From Candidatus Mnemosynella biddleae (GTDB taxonomy: Archaea > Halobacteriota > Archaeoglobi > Mnemosynellales > Mnemosynellaceae): a stretch of DNA of 54,853 bases. Below, piece after piece: positions 42,146 to 53,300 of this stretch. The position numbers and the translations under genes are program-made. Where the stretch lies: NCBI GenBank assembly GCA_002011165.2, contig MTMI02000006.1:1-54853 (forward strand), read 5' to 3'. How positions within the stretch are numbered: position 1 is the stretch's first letter; every line of letters starts with the position of its first letter. The notes beneath the pieces were generated by a model. The model was not told the origin of the DNA and searched no databases. It saw only the letters and a program-made list of their open reading frames with translations.

Positions 42146-43183
42146 CTACCATCCCTGCCAGAAACCCGAGTACTTTCCCTCACCCCTCAGAAATGAGGCG
42201 ATTCTCCTGGCTTGATGCAGTATGATGGTGGAATAGGCCATGTTTCTCCCCATGTACTGGGTCCTCATTTCGAACCTCTTCAGAACCTCCTCCAGCAAAA
42301 CTCTTCTGGCTGAATCGCTAAGCATGCAGACGAAGTTCTTCATTTCGCATTCATCAGGCTTTACTTGCCTGTAGGACACCAGTTTTATAACTGCTCTGTC
42401 AACGATCTGCTGCCTGAACTCTTCCATTAAATCGAGAGCCACAGAAGTCCTGCCTGACCGATCGGCGTGCAGAAATCCAGCGTAAGGGTCTAAGCCTGCC
42501 AGCTCTACTGCCCGAATACATTCAGAGTGTAGGATAGCGTAACCGTAATTGAGCATGGCGTTGATTATGTCCTGAGCGTATCTGGTCTGTCCCACCTCAA
42601 GCCCTCTTCTCTGCTTAAAGCCATATTCTGGAGGGAAAATGAGAGATAAAGCATTCCAGTATTCCTGACTTGCAATCCCTTCGATTCCCATGATTTCCTC
42701 TCTCACATCCTCTATTTTACCCCCCGAAACACCTGCAAGCTTTTCGATGGAGATCTTCACAGCTTCCCTCGCTTTCATGAGCATTTCAGCCAGCTCTGGG
42801 TTGCTGTCCTTTCTCGCTTTGGCGAGGTTTGACAGCACCGAAACCTGATTTCGCAGCTTTGCCTTAGCAAACTCTTTTGCCAGCACAACGCTCCTTTCAT
42901 CGTTATAGGCCAAGTACTGCTCCCTCCTCGTTTTCGCTGTCCCTACAAAGGGGTGCATCAGCCTGCCAACCACATCGCCACCTCTATCGATGAAGACCAC
43001 ATCAACGGCATTTTTTAGCATAATCTTTATGGCTTCGCTGCTTATGGATGCCTTACCCGTTATTATAATCTGCTTAAGCTCATCAGGCTTCACTCTCCTC
43101 ACAACCTTGCCCTTCTCCTTCACAACAATCAGCTGGTTTTCTTTCCCTATGAACTTCCCAAATCCGTCTACAACCAGTCTCAT
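42146..43183 (-). CDS. cas1: Cas1, CRISPR integrase
   Basis: 345 residues. The N-terminal beta domain begins RLVVDGFGKFIGKENQLIVV. The catalytic helical domain has EYWNALSLIFPPEYGF (catalytic Glu), then CIRAVELAGLDPYAGFLHAD (His) and ALDLMEEFRQQIVD (Glu/Asp), so all metal ligands are present. ATG 43183 overlaps the csa1 stop by 4 bases (ATGA). Confidence 0.95.
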   Translation of the reverse strand: MRLVVDGFGKFIGKENQLIVVKEKGKVVRRVKPDELKQIIITGKASISSEAIKIMLKNAVDVVFIDRGGDVVGRLMHPFVGTAKTRREQYLAYNDERSVVLAKEFAKAKLRNQVSVLSNLAKARKDSNPELAEMLMKAREAVKISIEKLAGVSGGKIEDVREEIMGIEGIASQEYWNALSLIFPPEYGFKQRRGLEVGQTRYAQDIINAMLNYGYAILHSECIRAVELAGLDPYAGFLHADRSGRTSVALDLMEEFRQQIVDRAVIKLVSYRQVKPDECEMKNFVCMLSDSARRVLLEEVLKRFEMRTQYMGRNMAYSTIILHQARRIASFLRGEGKYSGFWQGW

Positions 43184-44019
43184 AGGCACTCATTCCTGAA
43201 CATGCATTTCGGGGGGCAGCTTTCAGGCTTTCCGGGATCCGTCTGATTGTAGACTATCTCAGCCTTCCTGTCTCTCTCCTCAACCCACCAGCTCCTGAGA
43301 TTGGCATCTATAAAGTGAATGTCCTTGGAAACGGACATTCTGTTGTCCCGGAATGAAATGGAAACGGTACATCCGATGTCCACCGGAATCTCGTACAGGC
43401 TCTCTATCACCAGCGCATAGCCTGTGGTGTGGAGCCTGGCGTTGGTTGGCATGGCAGTTACCTTCACGTCGAAGACTATGTTGCGAAGGTAATCGTAGCA
43501 GTCAACCGATATGATGCCCGAACAGCCAAGAAGACTGCCATCCATCCTGTGCTCAACCAAGAAGGGGATCGATGTGGAGATGACGTCTTCTTCGCTGGCA
43601 TAAGGCTGTTCAGCCCTTGCCTTCAGGTAAGCTGACCTGCATGCAGCCATTGTATAATCCCACACAGCTTTGACAGCGCTCTGAATGGCATCATCTGGCT
43701 CAATTCTGGCCTGAAAGTTCAGCCTTCTGGCCTGCCTTACGGCTTTAGCTATGGCGTCATGAACAGCCTTACCCAACCTTATGCTGAGGTCTTCCTCACC
43801 CCTCTTTCCTTCCACCATGGTCATATAGACATCTCTGCCCGTCTTACAGTAATCATTGCAAATCAGGTACATGGGTAATTTGAGATCATAATAAGGCTTT
43901 AAAGGTGGAGAATGCCAGTTCCATCCTCTCAGCTCCTCAGGAACCGGATTCACCCTTATTTTGGGTCTCAAATTCAGAACTATAAATTTATGTTCAACTT
44001 CGTTAAGAAAGTATACCAT
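43180..44019 (-). CDS. csa1: Csa1, Cas4-like adaptation protein of type I-A
   Basis: 279 residues. LICNDYCKTGRDVYMTMVEGK and LSIRLGKAVHDAIAKAV at residues about 50-95, DVKVTAMPTNARLHTTGYAL as the nuclease core, and CPPKCMFRNECL at the very end reproduce the Cys clusters of the Cas4-like Csa1 family. It is the first gene of the csa1-cas1-cas4 operon. A TATA-like AAATAAATATATTTT lies 20-35 bases before the ATG, so the transcript is short-leadered. It diverges from the CRISPR leader. Confidence 0.9.
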   Translation of the reverse strand: MVYFLNEVEHKFIVLNLRPKIRVNPVPEELRGWNWHSPPLKPYYDLKLPMYLICNDYCKTGRDVYMTMVEGKRGEEDLSIRLGKAVHDAIAKAVRQARRLNFQARIEPDDAIQSAVKAVWDYTMAACRSAYLKARAEQPYASEEDVISTSIPFLVEHRMDGSLLGCSGIISVDCYDYLRNIVFDVKVTAMPTNARLHTTGYALVIESLYEIPVDIGCTVSISFRDNRMSVSKDIHFIDANLRSWWVEERDRKAEIVYNQTDPGKPESCPPKCMFRNECL

Positions 44020-44235
44020 AATAACATTTTCTAGAAAATATATTTATTTTTTGCTGATACCAGATACCAACTCTTTTTACCAATCAAAGCATCATCCGAT
44101 TCCTTTTTTCTGAACATTTATTATATTTGTTACCTTAAAAATGAAGTTGGATTACAAGGGCGCGGGGATGTGATTGCCTGAATTCAGTGAAGTTGAGCCA
44201 TTAAATCGAAAGAATAAGTATGATGACGTTTGTAC

Positions 44236-44268
44236 AAAGATGGAAAAGGGTGGGATGTCGCCATCTTT
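44236..44268. repeat. Leader hairpin, 8-bp perfect arms
   Basis: AAAGATGG (44236-44243) and CCATCTTT (44261-44268) separated by 17 bases. It may be a protein-binding site or a hairpin in the leader. Confidence 0.45.
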
Positions 44269-44271
44269 CAC

Positions 44272-44291
44272 AGGTATTTATTTAAATACCT
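44272..44291. repeat. Leader palindrome, 9-bp arms around TT
   Basis: AGGTATTTA, TT, TAAATACCT is perfectly symmetric, typical of a dimeric regulator site. It lies about 86 bases before the first repeat and about 50 bases before the putative array TATA box. Confidence 0.5.
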
Positions 44292-44377
44292 AGGTGCATT
44301 TTGAGGGATTCGGTTCGGGGTCTGGTGAGGAGGGCGAAATGCATTTATATTCAGGAAATTGAGGGTGTTTTGATGGG

Positions 44378-47300
44378 GAAACAGAGAAGAACTCCTAAAA
44401 ATGGAGATTGAAAGTCAACACCTCCTTTCAGCCATCAGGCAAACATAAACACGAAACAGAGAAGAACTCCTAAAAATGGAGATTGAAAGATCTTATCGCA
44501 GTCAATCTCTATAGCATTAAAAACTTCGAAACAGAGAAGAACTCCTAAAAATGGAGATTGAAAGTAAAGCTCGTCCTTCTCAGGGTTGAGAAGAAATACT
44601 CCTCCGAAACAGAGAAGAACTCCTAAAAATGGAGATTGAAAGCTGACTTTCTTGCGCTTAGTTGGGGGTGTCACCAATATTGGGGAAACAGAGAAGAACT
44701 CCTAAAAATGGAGATTGAAAGCACACAATTCGTGTGGCTACCAATGCGAAGATTGCCAGAAACAGAGAAGAACTCCTAAAAATGGAGATTGAAAGTTCAC
44801 GAGTCTCTCTGGTTTGATCCAGAACACTATTCTCTCGAAACAGAGAAGAACTCCTAAAAATGGAGATTGAAAGGATTCTATGTCTGTGGGAATGGCTTCG
44901 ATTATAAGGTTGAAACAGAGAAGAACTCCTAAAAATGGAGATTGAAAGTGATGATGAGCCTACATGGCGATTCTGGAAGCTTCCAGTACGAAACAGAGAA
45001 GAACTCCTAAAAATGGAGATTGAAAGTTAGTTATTCTTACATAAAGGTTATGTCTTCTTACAATGAAACAGAGAAGAACTCCTAAAAATGGAGATTGAAA
45101 GATGTAATGTTCCTCATATAGTGGTTCCATGGTATATAGCGAAACAGAGAAGAACTCCTAAAAATGGAGATTGAAAGGTTTCTCCCTCTGGCTCTTGACA
45201 TAAAGATAGATTTGCGAAACAGAGAAGAACTCCTAAAAATGGAGATTGAAAGGTGAATTTGCAGTTATCGTTGTTCCTGCCTTTGCGTTGAGAAACAGAG
45301 AAGAACTCCTAAAAATGGAGATTGAAAGCTGTAAGCACTGTTATCGCCACTACGACGGCTTTCGCGAAACAGAGAAGAACTCCTAAAAATGGAGATTGAA
45401 AGTCATCCTCAGTTTCGACCTCGAACCACCATCTCCACCGAAACAGAGAAGAACTCCTAAAAATGGAGATTGAAAGACACTTCTATAACGTCCACCATAT
45501 CCGCCACCTACTCTTTGAAACAGAGAAGAACTCCTAAAAATGGAGATTGAAAGATCTTTTCTTCTCTTTTCAGAAATTCTGCTTTGTTCTCTGAAACAGA
45601 GAAGAACTCCTAAAAATGGAGATTGAAAGTCAAATTGGGAAGAGAGGAAGAGTTGCTTTATTTCCTGAGAAACAGAGAAGAACTCCTAAAAATGGAGATT
45701 GAAAGTTGCCGCCCCGGCCCCCCATGGGCGTTTTAGGCGTCGGTGAAGAAACAGAGAAGAACTCCTAAAAATGGAGATTGAAAGCAACTGCCGAGCTGAC
45801 CTCGTCGAGCCTCGTGATGCATGAAACAGAGAAGAACTCCTAAAAATGGAGATTGAAAGTAAATAGGCTTTAGTTTGTGCCAGTGTTTGGTTGTTTGAGA
45901 AACAGAGAAGAACTCCTAAAAATGGAGATTGAAAGCGATCAGGTGCTTCACATTAGCCAAGATTGTTTTCCGAAACAGAGAAGAACTCCTAAAAATGGAG
46001 ATTGAAAGTCAACCATTCTACCACCTCCTTTTTAGTGAATTTTTCGAAACAGAGAAGAACTCCTAAAAATGGAGATTGAAAGTGAAATTGCTGAACGCTG
46101 GATTTGCTCAGTCCAAAAGAAACAGAGAAGAACTCCTAAAAATGGAGATTGAAAGTTTTCTTTCTCCCCTTCAGCGTCTGCGATAGCACTTCTCGAAACA
46201 GAGAAGAACTCCTAAAAATGGAGATTGAAAGGTTCTCCTCTTTTTCAGCTCCCGGCATATCAACTTCGATTTGAAACAGAGAAGAACTCCTAAAAATGGA
46301 GATTGAAAGTTTTTTGCACTGTCGCAGTGTTTGCACTGATAGTTTTCAGAAACAGAGAAGAACTCCTAAAAATGGAGATTGAAAGCCAACCCCTATGTTC
46401 AGAGTATAGCTTTTCTCAAAATGAAACAGAGAAGAACTCCTAAAAATGGAGATTGAAAGAACATTATTCTGAAGGAATCACCAATAGAATTGAGAGCCGA
46501 AACAGAGAAGAACTCCTAAAAATGGAGATTGAAAGATGACCTCCTCATCCCCATCTATCTTTACCGCATATCCATCCGAAACAGAGAAGAACTCCTAAAA
46601 ATGGAGATTGAAAGTGCAGTTTCCCAATTATTATCACAGGCTCCCCAGCGAGAGTGAAACAGAGAAGAACTCCTAAAAATGGAGATTGAAAGATTGTCAA
46701 GTCGTAAGCACACTCTTCAGCTTTCTCTTCCGAAACAGAGAAGAACTCCTAAAAATGGAGATTGAAAGGAAACGTAGTCGCCTGACTCTATCGCTTCTTT
46801 GATGAGGGAAACAGAGAAGAACTCCTAAAAATGGAGATTGAAAGAGTCGGATCCAGCCCAGCTTCCTTAGCCCACCTCACCAAGGAAACAGAGAAGAACT
46901 CCTAAAAATGGAGATTGAAAGAAACACACTGTACACTCTGGCTTATTGACATTTGGAGAAACAGAGAAGAACTCCTAAAAATGGAGATTGAAAGGCAATC
47001 CCTGCAAATATTGGCATCAACATAAATGCTGCTCCGAAACAGAGAAGAACTCCTAAAAATGGAGATTGAAAGTAAACGTACTTTCCATAGACCTTCGTTG
47101 AAATGCCGAAACAGAGAAGAACTCCTAAAAATGGAGATTGAAAGATAACCTCCCAGTATCCGCTTGTGGCGTTGTAAACGATATGAAACAGAGAAGAACT
47201 CCTAAAAATGGAGATTGAAAGTAAACTGGTGTTATTTTTCCCTGTTCAACTAATGTTATGAAACAGAGAAGAACTCCTAAAAATGGAGATTGAAAGAATA

Positions 47301-50300
47301 ACCGAAGAGACATTTGAAGTTGCACTAAAAGAAACAGAGAAGAACTCCTAAAAATGGAGATTGAAAGATCAAAATCGATCTCAAGCCCTAACTCCTCGCA
47401 TCTCAGAAACAGAGAAGAACTCCTAAAAATGGAGATTGAAAGAGACATGAGGTTGTGGCAGCTCATCGAGAGACTTTACGGGAAACAGAGAAGAACTCCT
47501 AAAAATGGAGATTGAAAGCCAGTCCAGTCACATCAAGTGTGCCAGTCGAGCTTCCTGAAACAGAGAAGAACTCCTAAAAATGGAGATTGAAAGATAGCAA
47601 CGGCGGTTGTGAACCTCACGAACGCCATCAACGAAACAGAGAAGAACTCCTAAAAATGGAGATTGAAAGCACCATCCATCTCAAGCTCGACTCTGACGCC
47701 ATCTTTGAAACAGAGAAGAACTCCTAAAAATGGAGATTGAAAGTTATCAATCCCCAGAGCCTCAGCAATCTCATCGTAATCGGAAACAGAGAAGAACTCC
47801 TAAAAATGGAGATTGAAAGGCAACATGAAGGTCTTCGTGCCTGCCGGTGCTTGGTCTTGAAACAGAGAAGAACTCCTAAAAATGGAGATTGAAAGAATAT
47901 AATACAGTCTTCTGTTCAGATACACTCCAAACGAGAAACAGAGAAGAACTCCTAAAAATGGAGATTGAAAGATCATCCTCTGCCACTCTTTCCAGTCGTA
48001 CCAGGGTATGGAAACAGAGAAGAACTCCTAAAAATGGAGATTGAAAGTGGATAACAGATTGGAGGATGTTCAACAGGAAGTTTATTCGAAACAGAGAAGA
48101 ACTCCTAAAAATGGAGATTGAAAGGCTTCGATCTTAATTGTTTCAGCGATTGCCATTCTCAAGAAACAGAGAAGAACTCCTAAAAATGGAGATTGAAAGT
48201 CTTTCAATTTCTCGATCTGTTTTAAAATCGCTTTATGAAACAGAGAAGAACTCCTAAAAATGGAGATTGAAAGATTATTTTATGACCATTGTTCCTTAAC
48301 CACTCTGCGTCGAAACAGAGAAGAACTCCTAAAAATGGAGATTGAAAGGACAATTCGGGCAATGTTTTACTTCCCGTTCTTTCAGAAACAGAGAAGAACT
48401 CCTAAAAATGGAGATTGAAAGTGTCAATCCAGCAAACCCAGTCAGTCCAGACCAAATCCCGAGAAACAGAGAAGAACTCCTAAAAATGGAGATTGAAAGT
48501 AGACTACCTCACCACCGACCAAAATCTTACTTTTTCCGTTCCGAAACAGAGAAGAACTCCTAAAAATGGAGATTGAAAGAAAAACTAGATGCTATTGCTG
48601 CTTGCGTCTTCAGAGTGCGAAACAGAGAAGAACTCCTAAAAATGGAGATTGAAAGTCATCGTATCACCTTTGATGTTTTAACTACATAGGCCCTCGAAAC
48701 AGAGAAGAACTCCTAAAAATGGAGATTGAAAGAGTACGCATCCTTGGCGAGGGTCTGCCTCACCACGACTTGGAAACAGAGAAGAACTCCTAAAAATGGA
48801 GATTGAAAGAGGTCTGGTACTCGTACGACAAGTGGGCCATCTTCAGAGAAACAGAGAAGAACTCCTAAAAATGGAGATTGAAAGGGAATGTTGAGCAAAG
48901 TAACTATAGCATTGTCAAATTCCGAAACAGAGAAGAACTCCTAAAAATGGAGATTGAAAGAGTACGCATCCTTGGCGAGGGTCTGCCTCACCACGACTTG
49001 GAAACAGAGAAGAACTCCTAAAAATGGAGATTGAAAGAGGTCTGGTACTCGTACGACAAGTGGGCCATCTTCAGAGAAACAGAGAAGAACTCCTAAAAAT
49101 GGAGATTGAAAGGAGACGGTCTCTATTTCCTCGATGAAGGCAAGCTGATTGGAAACAGAGAAGAACTCCTAAAAATGGAGATTGAAAGCCATCCTCACCT
49201 ACGATTCTAATTTCATGGGGAGTTAAAGAAACAGAGAAGAACTCCTAAAAATGGAGATTGAAAGACCCCCGAAGCTTCCACAGCCCTGAGGAGGGCCGGG
49301 AGGTCCTCGGGAAACAGAGAAGAACTCCTAAAAATGGAGATTGAAAGGGGAAATTGAACATTTACTTCACCTCCCAGCCACCTCGAAACAGAGAAGAACT
49401 CCTAAAAATGGAGATTGAAAGATTACTCTTACACAGTCAATAACCAGCTTACCCTTGTCCGAAACAGAGAAGAACTCCTAAAAATGGAGATTGAAAGACT
49501 TCCTTTATGTATGGCTTTGGCACAACCATACAAACGAAACAGAGAAGAACTCCTAAAAATGGAGATTGAAAGGCTTTGACTTCACTTTGAGGATTCCTCT
49601 ACCCTTCGTTGTGAAACAGAGAAGAACTCCTAAAAATGGAGATTGAAAGACCTTAAGTACCTTTACTTTCAGCTTGTAACTTGCTCCGAAACAGAGAAGA
49701 ACTCCTAAAAATGGAGATTGAAAGCAAACCTCTTCCTCTTCAGCCTCGCCAAGCGCTTCAAGGAAACAGAGAAGAACTCCTAAAAATGGAGATTGAAAGT
49801 TAACATGCTGGAAGCTGTGAAAATATGGAAAGGACGCGAAACAGAGAAGAACTCCTAAAAATGGAGATTGAAAGTGCATGTGGGACGGGATTTCTTTTTC
49901 GCCAGACTATGAGAAACAGAGAAGAACTCCTAAAAATGGAGATTGAAAGACGATAATTTCTAAATGAGCCTGAAATTTTTAGGTTACCCTGAAACAGAGA
50001 AGAACTCCTAAAAATGGAGATTGAAAGCCTTCCTTAATTATTTGCTTCACCTCATCCTTAGTAACGGGAAACAGAGAAGAACTCCTAAAAATGGAGATTG
50101 AAAGTACTGTATTGCCGTTTAATTCATCAGCATATTTTAGTGAAACAGAGAAGAACTCCTAAAAATGGAGATTGAAAGATGGTAGTGGGCGAGGCGCATT
50201 CTTAGCCACCAACCTTCCACCGAAACAGAGAAGAACTCCTAAAAATGGAGATTGAAAGTTGGCAGCTATATTCGCAACTATGGCAATCACTGTTGCGAAA

Positions 50301-53300
50301 CAGAGAAGAACTCCTAAAAATGGAGATTGAAAGGTCGTGTTGGCTATGACTGTGTAGCTGTGAGTCGCTGCGAAACAGAGAAGAACTCCTAAAAATGGAG
50401 ATTGAAAGGTTATAGGTGGTCTTGGGGTTACGAATGGAGAGTATTGAAACAGAGAAGAACTCCTAAAAATGGAGATTGAAAGATGCCCAGCTCATGACCT
50501 TCGTTTATGAGAGACTGAACGAAACAGAGAAGAACTCCTAAAAATGGAGATTGAAAGAATGAAAAGTTCGTATATAATATTGCTGTATTGTTACGAAACA
50601 GAGAAGAACTCCTAAAAATGGAGATTGAAAGATTATTTTCTCTTTTTTCGCTTTTTCCCTCATTTTTTCTCGAAACAGAGAAGAACTCCTAAAAATGGAG
50701 ATTGAAAGTTCTCTGACCGTGTCCCTCACCATAGATAAAAGATTCAGGGAAACAGAGAAGAACTCCTAAAAATGGAGATTGAAAGTCGAGTAGCGTCGGA
50801 GGAAAGAGGGTATGGTCTTCCAGGTCGAAACAGAGAAGAACTCCTAAAAATGGAGATTGAAAGTAGGATTACTGTCAAGTCTTCCCTTTTTCTTTCTTCA
50901 AAGAAACAGAGAAGAACTCCTAAAAATGGAGATTGAAAGATGCTCTTTAAATCAACGCTATCTGGCTTTCTGATAAGAAACAGAGAAGAACTCCTAAAAA
51001 TGGAGATTGAAAGATCATCTCTTCCATCCTTTTTCACCCCCTTTTGTTTTTCTGAAACAGAGAAGAACTCCTAAAAATGGAGATTGAAAGGAGTCATTGA
51101 ACCGCCACACCCACCACATCTGCCGGTGGGAAACAGAGAAGAACTCCTAAAAATGGAGATTGAAAGTCGATCTTCTTCACAGCCTTGTAGTTGAGTCTGC
51201 CATACGAAACAGAGAAGAACTCCTAAAAATGGAGATTGAAAGTCTCTGACAACTTGTCTGAAAAAAGCGTCAATTTTTGGGAAACAGAGAAGAACTCCTA
51301 AAAATGGAGATTGAAAGCTTCACTCCTTTCCACATCACCTTCAGAGCTTTGCGGGTCTGAAACAGAGAAGAACTCCTAAAAATGGAGATTGAAAGTCGGA
51401 GTATTGAAAAGACTCGCAAATACCATTTTAATATAGAAACAGAGAAGAACTCCTAAAAATGGAGATTGAAAGACCAAATTCATTTTCTATTCCTCCATAA
51501 CGGCTTTTCAAGAAACAGAGAAGAACTCCTAAAAATGGAGATTGAAAGACATTATCTGCTTTGCCACGCTACTTCTCACCTCCTTTGAAACAGAGAAGAA
51601 CTCCTAAAAATGGAGATTGAAAGTTTATCAATCTTTCAATCACTTCATGGTATGGTTGTCGATGAAACAGAGAAGAACTCCTAAAAATGGAGATTGAAAG
51701 GTTTCCATAAAAACTGATAAATACATTTACTTTTTTCCGAAACAGAGAAGAACTCCTAAAAATGGAGATTGAAAGTATTCGTCTCGGCTAACCAAGCTTT
51801 TCAAATCATTCGAAACAGAGAAGAACTCCTAAAAATGGAGATTGAAAGTAAGGGTTCAGGGGTATGTGGGGCAGCGGGAGCTGGGAAATGAAACAGAGAA
51901 GAACTCCTAAAAATGGAGATTGAAAGAAAAATTCTTCAGCAACGTCCTTCGCCTCTCTCTTCAACGAAACAGAGAAGAACTCCTAAAAATGGAGATTGAA
52001 AGTCTAACTACGAATCGCCCATTAAACTTTTCACCATTTAAGAAACAGAGAAGAACTCCTAAAAATGGAGATTGAAAGTTTACGGTAAAGTCTTTGCCTA
52101 GAATCTCCGAAACGTATGAAACAGAGAAGAACTCCTAAAAATGGAGATTGAAAGTTTTGAGTGTGCCGAGAAGGCCGGTATCTTGGATCTGTGAAACAGA
52201 GAAGAACTCCTAAAAATGGAGATTGAAAGAATACTCAACTTCCATCGCTATACTATTGCTTTGGGTTGTGAAACAGAGAAGAACTCCTAAAAATGGAGAT
52301 TGAAAGACAGGTCCAGGGCTCGCGCTCCTCCGGCACCCAAGAAAGGAAACAGAGAAGAACTCCTAAAAATGGAGATTGAAAGTACAGCCTAGTACCCTTT
52401 ACGTTCCTCTTCCATGTACACTGAAACAGAGAAGAACTCCTAAAAATGGAGATTGAAAGTCTTGCTCTTCATGGGATTGGACATCTTGAGCAATGGCTTG
52501 GAAACAGAGAAGAACTCCTAAAAATGGAGATTGAAAGACCTACTCTACCATACCCGGTTTGTACAATACGACACTGAAACAGAGAAGAACTCCTAAAAAT
52601 GGAGATTGAAAGACTCCCTTCCAAACAACTGCCACTGCGTTGTGCTCAGAAACAGAGAAGAACTCCTAAAAATGGAGATTGAAAGGGATCTTTGTTACAA
52701 CTATCTATAAAATCACAATCAAAAGAAACAGAGAAGAACTCCTAAAAATGGAGATTGAAAGTTTACCTCCGTTCCCGTTAAGTCGTGCATCTGCTTGAAG
52801 AAACAGAGAAGAACTCCTAAAAATGGAGATTGAAAGCTTTCATCGCTAAATCACTCATCCTGTTATGCCTGAAGAAACAGAGAAGAACTCCTAAAAATGG
52901 AGATTGAAAGATATGATATAAAATCTATATCCTTACTGCTAAATGATAAGAAACAGAGAAGAACTCCTAAAAATGGAGATTGAAAGTGATTATATTGTCC
53001 CTCATCTGTTGCTCTCGTTCAGTCACATGAAACAGAGAAGAACTCCTAAAAATGGAGATTGAAAGCTCTTTAAACAAGTCCTGCGTTTCCCTATGTCCTA
53101 CCCTAGAAACAGAGAAGAACTCCTAAAAATGGAGATTGAAAGCAAACTGGTGGAGAACTGCGAGTCTGCTATGACTACATGCGAAACAGAGAAGAACTCC
53201 TAAAAATGGAGATTGAAAGATGTATTTTTCTAAATCTTCCATATAACACCATCAACGAAACAGAGAAGAACTCCTAAAAATGGAGATTGAAAGAAATATT

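Larger units (their letters stand above)
44020..44377 (+). promoter_or_regulatory. CRISPR leader
   Basis: A 358-base non-coding stretch between csa1 (reading left) and the first repeat. It is AT-rich with two inverted repeats (44236-44268 and 44272-44291). A TATA-like GCATTTATATTC (about 44341-44352) lies 27-35 bases before the array and is the likely array promoter. New spacers should be inserted at this end, judging from the repeat orientation. Confidence 0.75.
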
